Shown: positions 1 through 8,628, counted from the first letter of the stretch. The stretch: DNA of 64,000 nt from Mycobacterium cookii (GCF_010727945.1 NZ_AP022569.1:1674001-1738000); one strand, 5' to 3'. Notes: a model not told the origin generated them from the letters alone. Numbers and translations: made by a program.

Positions 1-322
1 CACCACTGATCCCGAAGGTCTCGCCGCATGGTGGGTACGCACCCTCGACGGTCAGGTAAACCCATTGCCCCACCGTTGAAGGATGCCACGCTGGCGTATG
101 AAAAACCGTACAAAGTTGTAGGCGCGGGCAAAGATCCACTGACACTAGGCTAACGATTAAGCCAAGACCCGCTGACCCCATTGAGCCATGTATTAAGCCA
201 TTGCTGCAAGTGCGTTTGACCAGCAGTTTTAGCTTAAGGCCCGAATACTTGAAAACCCCTAAGGTGTCTTGACGTGGGAACTTTTGTCGCCTGGCCGGAG
301 CTCCCTACGGCGTATCCAGCTT
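1..322. other. Gene-free stretch beside a tRNA 3' fragment; probable end of an integrated or decayed element
   Basis: No convincing intact gene is present. A short frame open from the left edge (bases 2-79, ending at TGA 77-79) and another (about 10-153, ending at TAA) look weakly coding at their C-terminal ends and could be gene remnants, but I recognise neither. The sequence is more AT-rich than its neighbours and runs into a truncated tRNA-Lys. That fits the end of an integrated phage or island, or the decayed remains of one. The left side lies outside the window, so the element itself cannot be judged. Confidence 0.4.
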
Positions 323-367
323 CTCTTAATCAGCGGGTCCGGGGTTCGAAACCCTGACGGTGCACCA
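323..367 (+). tRNA. 3' half of tRNA-Lys (anticodon CTT), truncated; attachment-site remnant
   Basis: The segment reads as an anticodon loop CTCTTAA (323-329, anticodon CTT at 325-327), the 3' anticodon stem TCAGC (330-334), a variable loop, a T arm with stem CGGGG (340-344) pairing CCCTG (352-356) around loop TTCGAAA, the acceptor 3' strand ACGGTGC (357-363), discriminator A and an encoded CCA (365-367). The 5' partner of the acceptor stem (GCACCGT), the D arm and a pairing 5' anticodon stem are absent upstream, so it is not a functional gene. tRNA-Lys is a known integration target of some mycobacteriophages (established, from memory). A 3' half beginning at the anticodon loop is the usual shape of an att core. 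Confidence 0.75.
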
Positions 368-379
368 CCACGACGGCGG

Positions 380-3142
380 TCACGGCATTGCCTCGGCCCA
401 ATCGACATGTCCTTCGAAGCCCAGCGTTGTCGCCATGTTGCGGTAGCGATCCCGGAAGTGCGCGTAGTTTGCGGCGTCGCCGTAAGCCCGCGCCAGGAGA
501 GCCCGCAACCGCAGCAGCCAGATCTCGCGCACCGCGAAACCGCCGTCGGCCTCCGCTGACCGCTCGATCGCGGCGTTCGCCAACCTCTCGATCGCGGCCT
601 CGGCTTCGGCGAAATCACCGTCGGCTCCCCGATCGAGCAATGTTTCGACCAGGACGCCGGTGGCCGGAATGCTCCACCCCAGCAGCCGTCCGTCGCGGAA
701 TTGGCCGTCCGCGGCCGCGCGCAGGGGCGGTATGGCGCCATCGCGATCGCCACGGTCAGCCATCTCGCGCGCCAGGCAGACCTCGACGATCGGCAACTCG
801 GCCAGGAAGAACCCGCGGCGCGAGAACACGTCACCGACCTCCGCCAGAACCTGCCGTCCCCGCTCGCGCTCCGCGTTCGTCCGGCGGTGCACCAACGCAA
901 TGCCCAGCGTCATCCGGGAGATGGCGACCGCGACATCGTCACCGGATTGTTCGGCAATGCGCAGGGCATCCTCGATCTCCCCCATCGCGCGATGGTCGGG
1001 CCTCAGCATGCCCGGCGGTATTGCCGCGGAGTATGCGTATGTGACGACGGTGGCGTAGGACATCGGGTCGGTCCTGCGGGCCATGGCGAGGCCGCGCCGC
1101 AGGTCGTCGCGCCATCCTGGAAGTCCCAGGCAATAGCTGGCCGTCGCCCGCGTCGTCAAGGCGAGCGCCAAGGGAGAGCCGATGATGAAGTTGCCCTTTG
1201 ACGGATCACCGTCGGCCAGGTCGATCACCATCTGCGACCACCGCAGCGCGTCGGGCCACTCGGCGCACTTAGCTCTGGCGTAGATCGACGCAAGGGACAG
1301 GCCCACCGTCAAGTTCGGATCCTCGAGGGACTCGATGAGGGCCATCGATTCCGATGCCAGCTGCGAAGCCTCGTGCAGCCGGGCCTGATGCAGGTGATCC
1401 ATCACCTGCCCCGCCATGGCGATGGCCAGTGACGGCTTGTCCCCGGCCGCCGCGCACAACTCCCGCAATTCCTCGAAGCGGGCGCCTGTCGCATGCTCAT
1501 TCACCCGCCAGGCGATCCCGCACAACATGGTGCGAGGAGCAATGCGCATGGGTGCCCGGTCTGGGTCATCGGCGGGCAGGGCGTCGGCGATAACCCGGGC
1601 ACGCTCCCAACTGCGCCATGCCGCGGCGATGTCGCGGTTGGTCGCCCAGGTTGCGGCCCGCACTTGCCAGCCGTAAGCGGCGTGCCCATCGCCGGCTGCC
1701 TCCAGATGCTCGGCGATCAGGACGGCGTTTTCGTCGCCCGCTCCCGGGTTACGTGATTCGATGGCGGCCGCAACGCGCCGATGCAGCTCGGCGCGATCCG
1801 ATTCGAGCTGGGATTCGTAAGCCACCGTGCGGATCGACGGGTGGTGGAACACGTAATCCCGGGTGAAGCGGACCTGATCGACGAGCCGCGCGGCCAGCAG
1901 CTCGTCGACAACCGGTTCAACGCCCACCGCGGCCAGCAGATCCAGGTCGAACCTCGCACCGAGCACCGCCGCTGCGTTCAGCGTGCGCTTTGCCAGTGGG
2001 TCGAGTCGGTCGATGCGAGCAGCGATGGTGGCCTGCAGCGTGACCGGCACGCTCACCTCGCCTACCCCTGCCGCCGAGAGGTATGCACCCGGCTCGCCGC
2101 GCAGCACGCCACGCCCGGCCAATTCACGCACGATCTCCTCGGCGAAGAACGGATTGCCGGCGGCCCGCACGGCGATCCGCTGACCCAAGGCGCTATTCGA
2201 GGGATCCGGGCCGAGAAGTTCCGAGACCAGGCCCGTGGTTTCTGAATCACTCAGCGGCGCAAGGGAAACAGTGCGAGTACCTGTCACTCGGGTCAACGCG
2301 CCGCGATATTCGGGTCGGTAGGTGATCAGCACCAGCGAGGGTGTCCGCGACATGACCGCAAAGAAATCGGCCAACAGGGACTCGCTGACCTCGTCGATCC
2401 AATGGGTGTCCTCGACGACGAAAACCGCCGGAGTCTGGCGGGCCAGTGAGGCTGCATTGACCAGCGTGGTCAACCGCCGCCGGCGCGCGTCAGGATCGAT
2501 CTTGGGCAGTTCCACGTCGGGATCGGCGATGCCCAGCAGATCGTCGAAGAGCAGCAAGTCCTCGGGCTCCGCGTCGGGGGATTGGGCCCGGATTTGCGCC
2601 CGGGCGGCGGGTGGGTCGAGGCTCTGGACGCCGGTGACGGCGCGCAAGAGGCGCGACACGGCATGGAAGGGGACCTGGCTGGTGTGCGATTCGCAGAAGG
2701 TGGCGAAGACGTCGACGCCATGGGCATCCGCCATCGCCGAAACTTCGCGCACGAGACGGCTTTTGCCGATACCCGGCGAGCCGACCACGCCGACCACGGC
2801 GCCGTGGCCATCAAGTGCATGCTCCAGCAAGCTTGCAATGGTGGATATTTCCCGCTGCCGACCGACTAGATCCGGCTGCGGCCGTGGCGGCCGAACTGCT
2901 ATCGGATCATTTTCGTCAATGACCTCATCGAGCTCGAGCAGCGACAGCAAGGCAGGTAAGTCGGAAAGCTCGGTTACCGCATCTCGACACGCCTGGCACC
3001 CTTCGAGGTGCGCGTCGAACTCGCGCCTGTCCATCTCGGACAGTGACCCCAGCACATAGGCTGCGTCCCACTGCGCATACTTGTCGCCGTCGTGTCCGCG
3101 CAACCCGGGGACGGGCGTTCCCTGCCCCGGAAAAGCGGTCAT
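380..3142 (-). CDS. Anti-sigma zinc-finger / STAND-type ATPase / TPR-like fusion protein
   Basis: This is a 920-residue protein that starts by ATGA overlap with the sigma-like gene upstream. Residues about 25-70 form a zf-HC2/ZAS-like anti-sigma domain with H45-x3-C49-x2-C52. An AAA_16-type ATPase follows, with Walker A GSPGIGKS at about 121-128 and a Walker B segment FVVEDTHW at about 241-248. The remaining 500 or so residues are Ala/Leu/Arg-rich helical repeats resembling the TPR-like C-terminus of large LuxR/MalT-type regulators, but no C-terminal LuxR HTH is visible. ZAS domains bind sigma factors and the gene is translationally coupled to a sigma region-4 protein. I therefore infer a nucleotide-dependent switch controlling that partner; the signal is unknown. 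The stop lies 13 bases from the tRNA-Lys remnant. Confidence 0.75.
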   Translation of the reverse strand: MTAFPGQGTPVPGLRGHDGDKYAQWDAAYVLGSLSEMDRREFDAHLEGCQACRDAVTELSDLPALLSLLELDEVIDENDPIAVRPPRPQPDLVGRQREISTIASLLEHALDGHGAVVGVVGSPGIGKSRLVREVSAMADAHGVDVFATFCESHTSQVPFHAVSRLLRAVTGVQSLDPPAARAQIRAQSPDAEPEDLLLFDDLLGIADPDVELPKIDPDARRRRLTTLVNAASLARQTPAVFVVEDTHWIDEVSESLLADFFAVMSRTPSLVLITYRPEYRGALTRVTGTRTVSLAPLSDSETTGLVSELLGPDPSNSALGQRIAVRAAGNPFFAEEIVRELAGRGVLRGEPGAYLSAAGVGEVSVPVTLQATIAARIDRLDPLAKRTLNAAAVLGARFDLDLLAAVGVEPVVDELLAARLVDQVRFTRDYVFHHPSIRTVAYESQLESDRAELHRRVAAAIESRNPGAGDENAVLIAEHLEAAGDGHAAYGWQVRAATWATNRDIAAAWRSWERARVIADALPADDPDRAPMRIAPRTMLCGIAWRVNEHATGARFEELRELCAAAGDKPSLAIAMAGQVMDHLHQARLHEASQLASESMALIESLEDPNLTVGLSLASIYARAKCAEWPDALRWSQMVIDLADGDPSKGNFIIGSPLALALTTRATASYCLGLPGWRDDLRRGLAMARRTDPMSYATVVTYAYSAAIPPGMLRPDHRAMGEIEDALRIAEQSGDDVAVAISRMTLGIALVHRRTNAERERGRQVLAEVGDVFSRRGFFLAELPIVEVCLAREMADRGDRDGAIPPLRAAADGQFRDGRLLGWSIPATGVLVETLLDRGADGDFAEAEAAIERLANAAIERSAEADGGFAVREIWLLRLRALLARAYGDAANYAHFRDRYRNMATTLGFEGHVDWAEAMP

Positions 3143-3357
3143 GGTGCCACTCCCATTTCCAACAGTGTCTGTTGCAGTGCTCGCAGCGCGTGATGCAACC
3201 GCGATTTTACGGTCCCTTCGGCGATGCCCAGGTCTGCACCGATTTGTGCGGTTGTCCAGCCGTAATAGTACGCGCGTCGAACAAATGCGCGATCCTCGGC
3301 AGACAGCTGTGCAAACGCGGCAGCTACCCGTGTCCGGTTGGTTTCCGGGTTCTCCAT
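3139..3357 (-). CDS. Sigma-70 region-4-only protein (truncated ECF-like sigma factor)
   Basis: A 72-residue protein starting MENPETNRTRV. The ATG at 3357 was chosen because GGAAGG sits 6 bases upstream; a longer in-frame version to 3450 adds a low-complexity Arg-rich leader with no ribosome-binding site. Nearly all of it is sigma-70 region 4: LSAEDRAFVRRAYYYGWTT followed by the HTH around IGADLGIAEGTVKSRLHHAL. Region 2, needed for -10 recognition and core binding in ECF sigma factors, is not found here or in upstream sequence in any frame. It overlaps the anti-sigma/ATPase gene by 4 bases. It may act as a DNA-binding regulator or be a decayed sigma factor; the intact coupling to its partner argues for a retained function. 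Confidence 0.7.
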   Translation of the reverse strand: MENPETNRTRVAAAFAQLSAEDRAFVRRAYYYGWTTAQIGADLGIAEGTVKSRLHHALRALQQTLLEMGVAP

Positions 3358-3655
3358 TACCAGCCTTCCGGAGATAGCACGAATGCGGCGCCGCTTTGGT
3401 TCAACGCCAGCGCCAGCCGATGGTCGACGGCTGGACCGGTACCCGTGCAATCAGGGAGTGGCAGGTGGTGCACATCCGACCCTCCGCCGCTTCCAGTCCC
3501 CCGGAGTTATCCAGATGCCAAGGATAGGGCGCGCCAGTCGCCTAAATTGGCCGTTTCTGCGGTCGAATCCGGCCACGCGCCGGGAAGCCACCGGGGGTGC
3601 GGCACTCGCTGTCGACCGCTCGCGCTCGAGGCATGGGCAAATTATCATCAGGCGC

Positions 3656-4348
3656 GTGACGCGGTGGCTCAGAGCCAATGGCGGGCCGCTCGGGCTCGGG
3701 GTCGTTCTACTGTCACTCGGCACAGGGCTGGTTTTTCAACAAGGCCTGGTTCGGGTTGCCGGGTGGCTCTTACTCGCCGGCGCTGTCATTTCGTTCATCC
3801 TGAGCTCGGAATCGATACAACGACGAATTCCTTGGATGGTCGTGTCACGCAAGGAGCTGTCCGCTGAGTTTTGGGAGCGCGCGTTCGAGGCGCTCCCATT
3901 CCCCGCCTTCATCAAAGAATTCCCCCACGATAGCCACCTGAAGGGCAACAACGCTCTCACGCGATTCCAGGGCAAGAAGCCCTCGGAGGAGCTGGCGGGA
4001 GTCGACCTCGCTGCGCTCATTCAACAGGACCACCGCCTCGGGGATCGCCTCGCTGAGCACGAGGGCTTCTCGGTACAACTCGAGCTGACCGACAAGGTCA
4101 CGACGTTGAAGCCGCGAGCAATCCTCACCCTGAAGTCGTGTATCGAATACGAAGGCCAGAAATACATCATCGGTAGTTATGTACCAGTCACCTTGCCTGC
4201 CGATCTTCCTTCGGGAACTTCCTTTGAAGCTGCGGAATGTGGCGGCCAGATTCTCTTTCAGTGCCCGGCAACTACCGTCGATGGTAATTATCTTGTGGTC
4301 ACGCTCGGCAAATCGATTCGCGGACCACAAGCCGAATCGAAGGAGTAA
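3656..4348 (+). CDS. Membrane protein with two N-terminal TM segments and a PAS-like domain
   Basis: This is a 230-residue product from a GTG start at 3656. The open frame extends further upstream, but that part is Arg-rich, has no domain and would overlap the divergent sigma-like gene. Residues about 11-50 hold two closely spaced hydrophobic helices. The segment beginning FWERAFEALPFPAFIKEF and continuing through NNALTRFQGK resembles a PAS fold, with the characteristic Asn and a following Leu/Gly stretch. No kinase, cyclase or GGDEF domain follows, so if it senses anything the output partner must be elsewhere. It diverges from the sigma/anti-sigma pair across about 300 bases, which makes a shared regulatory unit possible but unproven. 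Confidence 0.55.
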   Translation: MTRWLRANGGPLGLGVVLLSLGTGLVFQQGLVRVAGWLLLAGAVISFILSSESIQRRIPWMVVSRKELSAEFWERAFEALPFPAFIKEFPHDSHLKGNNALTRFQGKKPSEELAGVDLAALIQQDHRLGDRLAEHEGFSVQLELTDKVTTLKPRAILTLKSCIEYEGQKYIIGSYVPVTLPADLPSGTSFEAAECGGQILFQCPATTVDGNYLVVTLGKSIRGPQAESKE

Positions 4349-4432
4349 GCGAGTGGGTGCGCGCCCGCTCGCCTCATCGCACGCGTCGGGCTGAAATGAC
4401 GAGCACGGCAACCGGTCGACGGCGGTGTTAAC

Positions 4433-4660
4433 TTACCTGTTGCGAATTCGGCGAACCGCCAGAGTGGCGGCAATCGCGGCGATCCCGGCCAGCGAAATCA
4501 CTACCGCGGGCTTCTTGACGAACCCGATCACACGGGCCTTGGCGTCGTCGGCGAGTCGGCGCGGATTGGCGCGCTCAGCCAGCGAGTCGACGGTCGACGC
4601 GAGCTGGTCGCGGGCCCGGTCGATCTCCTGCTTGATGGTGTCAGGATCCCGCTCCGCCAC
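4433..4660 (-). CDS. DUF3618-type small membrane protein (Rv2520c-like)
   Basis: A 75-residue protein from a GTG start with a GGGAGG ribosome-binding site 6 bases upstream. The N-terminal half is a charged helix (DPDTIKQEIDRARDQLASTV, a pattern typical of DUF3618). A single hydrophobic segment follows (VVISLAGIAAIAATLAV), then a short Arg-rich tail. It sits divergently beside bcp, as Rv2520c does beside Rv2521 in M. tuberculosis (from memory). The family is associated with the actinobacterial membrane but its role is unknown. Confidence 0.75.
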   Translation of the reverse strand: MAERDPDTIKQEIDRARDQLASTVDSLAERANPRRLADDAKARVIGFVKKPAVVISLAGIAAIAATLAVRRIRNR

Positions 4661-4778
4661 GCTTGTCCTCCCTGTCGTCGGCGAACCAAGACCAGGCGCG
4701 GTCTAGGTTGGTGCCTGCCGACCTACCCTAGATCAGCCGGCGCTCATCCCATCTGCCGGTGAACAGAAAGGCACCCTC

Positions 4779-5252
4779 GTGACCGACACCGCACGCCTCG
4801 AACCGGGTGACAACGCGCCCGCCTTCACCCTGCCGGACGCCGACGGGAAGAAGGTCTCGCTGGCCGACTACAAGGGCCGACGTGTGATCGTGTACTTCTA
4901 CCCCGCTGCCTCGACCCCTGGCTGCACAAAACAGGCCTGCGACTTTCGCGACAGCCTGAGCGAACTCAACGGCGCCGGCCTGGCAGTCGTCGGTATTTCT
5001 CCCGACAAGCCGGAGAAGCTGGCCAAGTTCCGCGACGCGGAGAAGCTGACGTTTCCGCTGCTGTCCGACCCAGAACGCAAGGTGCTGACGGCATACGGCG
5101 CCTACGGCGAGAAAAAGATGTACGGCAAGACCGTTCAGGGCGTGATCCGCTCGACGTTCGTCATCGACGAGAAGGGCAAGATCGCCGAGGCGCAATACAA
5201 CGTCAAGGCCACCGGCCACGTCGCGAAGTTGCGGCGCGACTTGTCGGTCTAG
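4779..5252 (+). CDS. bcp: Thiol peroxidase of the Bcp/PrxQ family
   Basis: A 157-residue cytosolic peroxiredoxin that reduces hydrogen peroxide and organic hydroperoxides. It starts at GTG with AAAGG upstream. The thioredoxin-fold motif TPGCTKQACDFRD gives the peroxidatic Cys49 and the resolving Cys54, in the C-x4-C spacing of atypical two-cysteine PrxQ enzymes. The length is full for the family. The last 22 bases of coding sequence (5230-5251) recur exactly at 7178-7199, next to the stop codon of the M20 peptidase gene. This indicates that the gene originally abutted that peptidase, as bcp does in M. tuberculosis, and was separated from it by an insertion. Confidence 0.95.
   Translation: MTDTARLEPGDNAPAFTLPDADGKKVSLADYKGRRVIVYFYPAASTPGCTKQACDFRDSLSELNGAGLAVVGISPDKPEKLAKFRDAEKLTFPLLSDPERKVLTAYGAYGEKKMYGKTVQGVIRSTFVIDEKGKIAEAQYNVKATGHVAKLRRDLSV
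5230..5251 (+). repeat. 22-bp direct repeat, copy 1 (3' end of bcp)
   Basis: The last coding bases of bcp plus the first two bases of its stop codon are identical, over 22 bases, to 7178-7199. The two copies bracket the DUF4239 gene and the frameshifted membrane gene, so they mark the limits of an inserted block. Confidence 0.9.
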
Positions 5253-5367
5253 CCTAGGTCGTCGACCGAGCCGGTCCGTTGGCGTGACGCCACTGCCTCT
5301 GAGGTTCCGCCTCCCGGTCGGGTTTGCGCTTTTGCCTGGAGCGTTCTTGCAGTTGCGGCACTCGCCA

Positions 5368-6095
5368 TTAACTTCCCGAAATATCACGCTTTGCAGCGGC
5401 TAAAAACGCAGAGTCAAGCTTGCTCATGCCCTCACGTTGTTCACTGAATTGCCTGAGTGCATCCATATCGGTCGCCGCCAACTCGTATCTAGCTGGCGTA
5501 TAGAGCATTTCTAGTTTTGAACGCAGCCCGTCTATTTCTTTCTCTATTGCCTCAAGTGAATGTCGGACGTCGGGTGAATCTACAAGTTCGACCGCGCCGA
5601 CAGCATGCTCCCACTTAGTTTTGACATCATCCCACCGGTCGAAAGCTGCTTGTATCGGGTCAATATTGGGTGGTTTAAAAACGTAAACGGCACTCCCAAA
5701 TCGGAACGCGGCATCTTCTAGGTCTTTCTCCGCTCTCAAAAAATCTGAATACGCTGTCTGTCTTCGAATGATCAGTGCCTGATCAGCCGCAGCCGCATTG
5801 TTATTTTGCGCGACACGCAATTGAGCGTTCGCCTGCGATTGCGCTGCTTGTATGACCCGACACCGCCCACGATTGCGCCAATGAGTGCAGCTGCGGCGCT
5901 GATCAATGCGGTGAGAACTGAGAAGCGACTTTCCGACCTGCCCCGCTGTTCGCTGCTTGGTTTGCGCGTTTCCGGCTCGGCTCCACCTGCTTCAGCTTGT
6001 GAATCGTCAGCTGAATGGTCCGCTGGTGCCTCATCGGCTGCTCGCTGGGCCTCAGGCTCGTGGTCTGGTGGCTGGCTGCGTACCTGCTCCGACAT
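5368..6095 (-). pseudogene. Frameshifted membrane protein with a TM segment and a charged helical C-domain
   Basis: Two minus-strand reading frames appear to be one broken gene. The upstream part (ATG at 6095) encodes an acidic, Pro/Glu-rich N-terminus and one TM helix (SVLTALISAAAALIGAIVGG) and then degenerates. The downstream part (residues from AQSQANAQLRVAQNNN to the stop at 5368) encodes a helical domain with many charged residues and no family I recognise. Re-reading one base near 5850 gives a smooth GGVGSY-QAAQSQANAQL junction, which fits a single-base deletion. Alternatives are a programmed -1 shift, a sequencing error, or restart at the TTG at 5820. Base composition is noticeably more AT-rich than the flanking core genes, consistent with transfer. 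Confidence 0.6.
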
Positions 6096-6369
6096 GCGGA
6101 AAACCGTAAGCACGTCGACCTGCTGTCAGCATCAATATCGCCACAAAAATGAGGTTTCTTGACCTCGGAAATTTCAGCTCCCAGAGCACGAGGTCAAGCG
6201 CAGCCCGCACGGCGGCGCGTCTGGGTTCCGGGGGTCAGGCCCAAGAGGCCCGACGTCCTCACCGCGGGATTATTCAGACTCCGATCATTCACGCTTCGAT
6301 GGAGAATAGCCGGCCCTACAGTCGAACAGCACGTCCGCTTCGCCGTCGAGCCGCTTGGGAGTGCCGCTG

Positions 6370-7161
6370 ATGAGTTGGTGGATTGTGAACTACACCCCGG
6401 CGTGGGTGCTGCTCACAGGCCTGATCGTGCTCATTGCGGGCGGAGCGGTGCTGCTTCAGAGGTACGTGCGTCGGCGGTTTCCGGTCCTGAAGGGTGACGC
6501 GCACAACGACGTCACCAAGTTCACCTACGGCTTCATCGGGTTCGTCTATGCCTTCTTCATCGGATTCGTGGTCTCCTCCATGTGGGGTCAGAACAACGCC
6601 GCAGACGGTAACGCACGCGCCGAGGGTGCAGCAGCGGCGCAGATGGCCAGAGACGCAGTCGTTTTCGATACGCCAGATAAGGACCGCATCCGGCAGAGTC
6701 TGCTGGGGTATGAACATGCCGCCATCGCGGAATGGCCGCACGCCGGGAATAGTAGATCACCAGATGCCGACACCGCCCTGGCCCGCGTATATCAGGCCTA
6801 CGACGGCGTAGTCGCGGGGACGGACACCCAGAAGACGCTGCTTGCAACGTCGTTTTCCAACCTCGACAAGATCAGCCAAGCACGCACCGTGCGACTACTC
6901 ACTGCGCGTGAGGACGCCGGACTCCCCTGGCCGTTCTGGGTGGTCATCTTCGTGACGAGCAGTCTGGTCATCGGCACCGTGATCGTGTACGGGGTCGAAA
7001 AACCCGCGATGCACTATCCGATGGTGGCGATCGTCGCCGTCATCGTCGCCACCAATCTCTTCCTCGTCGTTGAACTGTCACACCCCTATGTCGGTGCGGT
7101 ATCAACAACTTCGGACCCGTTGCAAGAAGTGGTCGCGGTACTGTCCCGACCCGTCCCATAA
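6370..7161 (+). CDS. DUF4239 (bestrophin-like) membrane protein
   Basis: A 263-residue protein from the ATG at 6370; a TTG five codons earlier is possible. It has two N-terminal TM segments (about residues 8-28 and 55-75), a soluble central part of about 110 residues, and two C-terminal TM segments beginning FWVVIFVTSSLVIGTVIVYG. This is the topology of the DUF4239 family, which is distantly related to bestrophin-type channels; no function is established. It lies inside the block bounded by the 22-bp direct repeats, between two genes that are adjacent in M. tuberculosis, so it is probably an acquired gene. Confidence 0.65.
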   Translation: MSWWIVNYTPAWVLLTGLIVLIAGGAVLLQRYVRRRFPVLKGDAHNDVTKFTYGFIGFVYAFFIGFVVSSMWGQNNAADGNARAEGAAAAQMARDAVVFDTPDKDRIRQSLLGYEHAAIAEWPHAGNSRSPDADTALARVYQAYDGVVAGTDTQKTLLATSFSNLDKISQARTVRLLTAREDAGLPWPFWVVIFVTSSLVIGTVIVYGVEKPAMHYPMVAIVAVIVATNLFLVVELSHPYVGAVSTTSDPLQEVVAVLSRPVP

Positions 7162-7177
7162 ACCGCTCTTCGGCACG

Positions 7178-7199
7178 TGCGGCGCGACTTGTCGGTCTA
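7178..7199 (+). repeat. 22-bp direct repeat, copy 2 (displaced copy of the bcp 3' end)
   Basis: An exact copy of bases 5230-5251. It carries the end of the bcp coding sequence but lies about 1.95 kb downstream. Its last three bases are also the stop codon of the convergent M20 peptidase gene, showing that the two genes once met tail to tail here. Confidence 0.9.
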
Positions 7200-8522
7200 A
7201 GCGAGGTTGGCGAGCAGCAGTGCTTCAGCAGTTGCGGCTCGTTCCAGCACGCCCAGGTCCAGGCTTTCGTTGACGCTGTGCGCCTGGGTCGCGGGATCTT
7301 CCACGCCGGTGACCAGGATCGCCGCATTCGGGAACGCCGCGGCGAACTCGGCGATGAACGGGATCGAGCCGCCCATGCCCATCTCGACGGGCTCGGCGCC
7401 CCACGCCTGCCGGAACGCCGCCCGCGCAGCGTCATAAACCGGACCGGTGACGTCGATGGCATACGGCTGACCGACGTCTCCCGGGGTCACCGTCACGCGC
7501 GCACCCCACGGCGCGTGCTGCTCCAGGTGCTCAGACAACGCCTTCAAGTGTGCTGCGGCGTCACCACCCGGCGCCACCCGCATACTGACCTTCGCCCGAG
7601 CACGCGGGATCAGCGTGTTCGACGACGCCGCAATCGACGTGGTGTCGATGCCGATCACCGTGATCGCCGGCTTGGCCCACATCCGCTGGGGCACCGAGCC
7701 GGAGCCGATTTCGGCGACGCCGTCGAGCACGCCTGATTCGGCCTGCACTCGCTCGGTCGGGTAATCGACTGCCGCAGCGGTGCTTTCGTGCAGGCCGGCC
7801 ACCGCCACGTTGCCGTCGTCGTCGTGCAGGCTGGCCAGCAGGCGCGTCAGCACCATCAACGCATCGGGCACCACGCCGCCCCACAGCCCGGAATGCAGCC
7901 CGTGGTCCAGGGTCGCCACTTCGACGACGCAGTCGGCCAGCCCGCGCAGCGAGACCGTCAGCGCCGGAATCTCGGTGCTCCAGTTGTCCGAGTCGGCGAT
8001 CACGATCACGTCGGCCGCCAGCGCGTCACGCTGGGCGGCGAGCAATCGTCCCAGCGACGGCGAGCCGGACTCCTCTTCGCCTTCGACGAAGACCGTCACG
8101 CCCACTGGAGGCCGGCCGCCGTGGGCTCTAAAAGCCGCTAAATGTGTTGCGATACCGGCTTTATCGTCGGCGCTGCCACGACCGTAGAGTCGGCCGTTGC
8201 GCTCGGTCGGCTCGAACGGCGGCGATGCCCACTGGCTGGGGTCGCCCTCAGGTTGCACATCGTGGTGGGCGTACAGCAACACGGTCGGCGCACCGGGCGG
8301 CGCGGGATGCCGCGCGATGACGGCAGGCGCACCACCCTCGCTGACGATCTGAATGTCGTCAAAACCAGCCTGCGACAACAGGTCCGCAGTGGCTTGGGCG
8401 CTGCGGTGTACTTGGTCGCGACGCGCCGGGTCGGCCCACACCGACTGGATGCGCACCAGGTTTTCCAGATCGTCGCGCACCGACGGCAACACCTGGCGCA
8501 CGCGTTCGACCAGATCGCTCAT
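7197..8522 (-). CDS. M20 family metallopeptidase (Rv2522c-like dipeptidase)
   Basis: A 441-residue zinc aminoacylase/dipeptidase-type hydrolase. Metal and catalytic motifs are in order: YAHHDVQP (His87/Asp88 region), GRGSADDKAG (about Asp119) and VEGEEESGS (general-base Glu about 150). The lid/dimerisation domain contains HGLHSGLWGG, and a C-terminal ITGVEDP-type metal segment reads VTGVEDPATQAHS. Length and architecture match carnosinase/dipeptidase-like M20 enzymes; the peptide substrate is unknown. The stop codon falls at the edge of the duplicated bcp end. It precedes acpS and fas on the same strand, as in M. tuberculosis. Confidence 0.88.
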   Translation of the reverse strand: MSDLVERVRQVLPSVRDDLENLVRIQSVWADPARRDQVHRSAQATADLLSQAGFDDIQIVSEGGAPAVIARHPAPPGAPTVLLYAHHDVQPEGDPSQWASPPFEPTERNGRLYGRGSADDKAGIATHLAAFRAHGGRPPVGVTVFVEGEEESGSPSLGRLLAAQRDALAADVIVIADSDNWSTEIPALTVSLRGLADCVVEVATLDHGLHSGLWGGVVPDALMVLTRLLASLHDDDGNVAVAGLHESTAAAVDYPTERVQAESGVLDGVAEIGSGSVPQRMWAKPAITVIGIDTTSIAASSNTLIPRARAKVSMRVAPGGDAAAHLKALSEHLEQHAPWGARVTVTPGDVGQPYAIDVTGPVYDAARAAFRQAWGAEPVEMGMGGSIPFIAEFAAAFPNAAILVTGVEDPATQAHSVNESLDLGVLERAATAEALLLANLA

Positions 8523-8628
8523 GGTCGTCCAGGCTAGCGGTACTCCGCGGCGTCGAGATCGACGCCAGCGCGGAAAAAGTCGAGAAGCGAGCGCGCCAAC
8601 GTCGATCTCGATGGCACCCGCCGAATAA

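Noticed and set aside
1..153. Transposase or VOC-protein remnant in the first 150 bases
   Set aside because: Short frames look weakly coding, but no signature residues could be recognised, so no gene was called.
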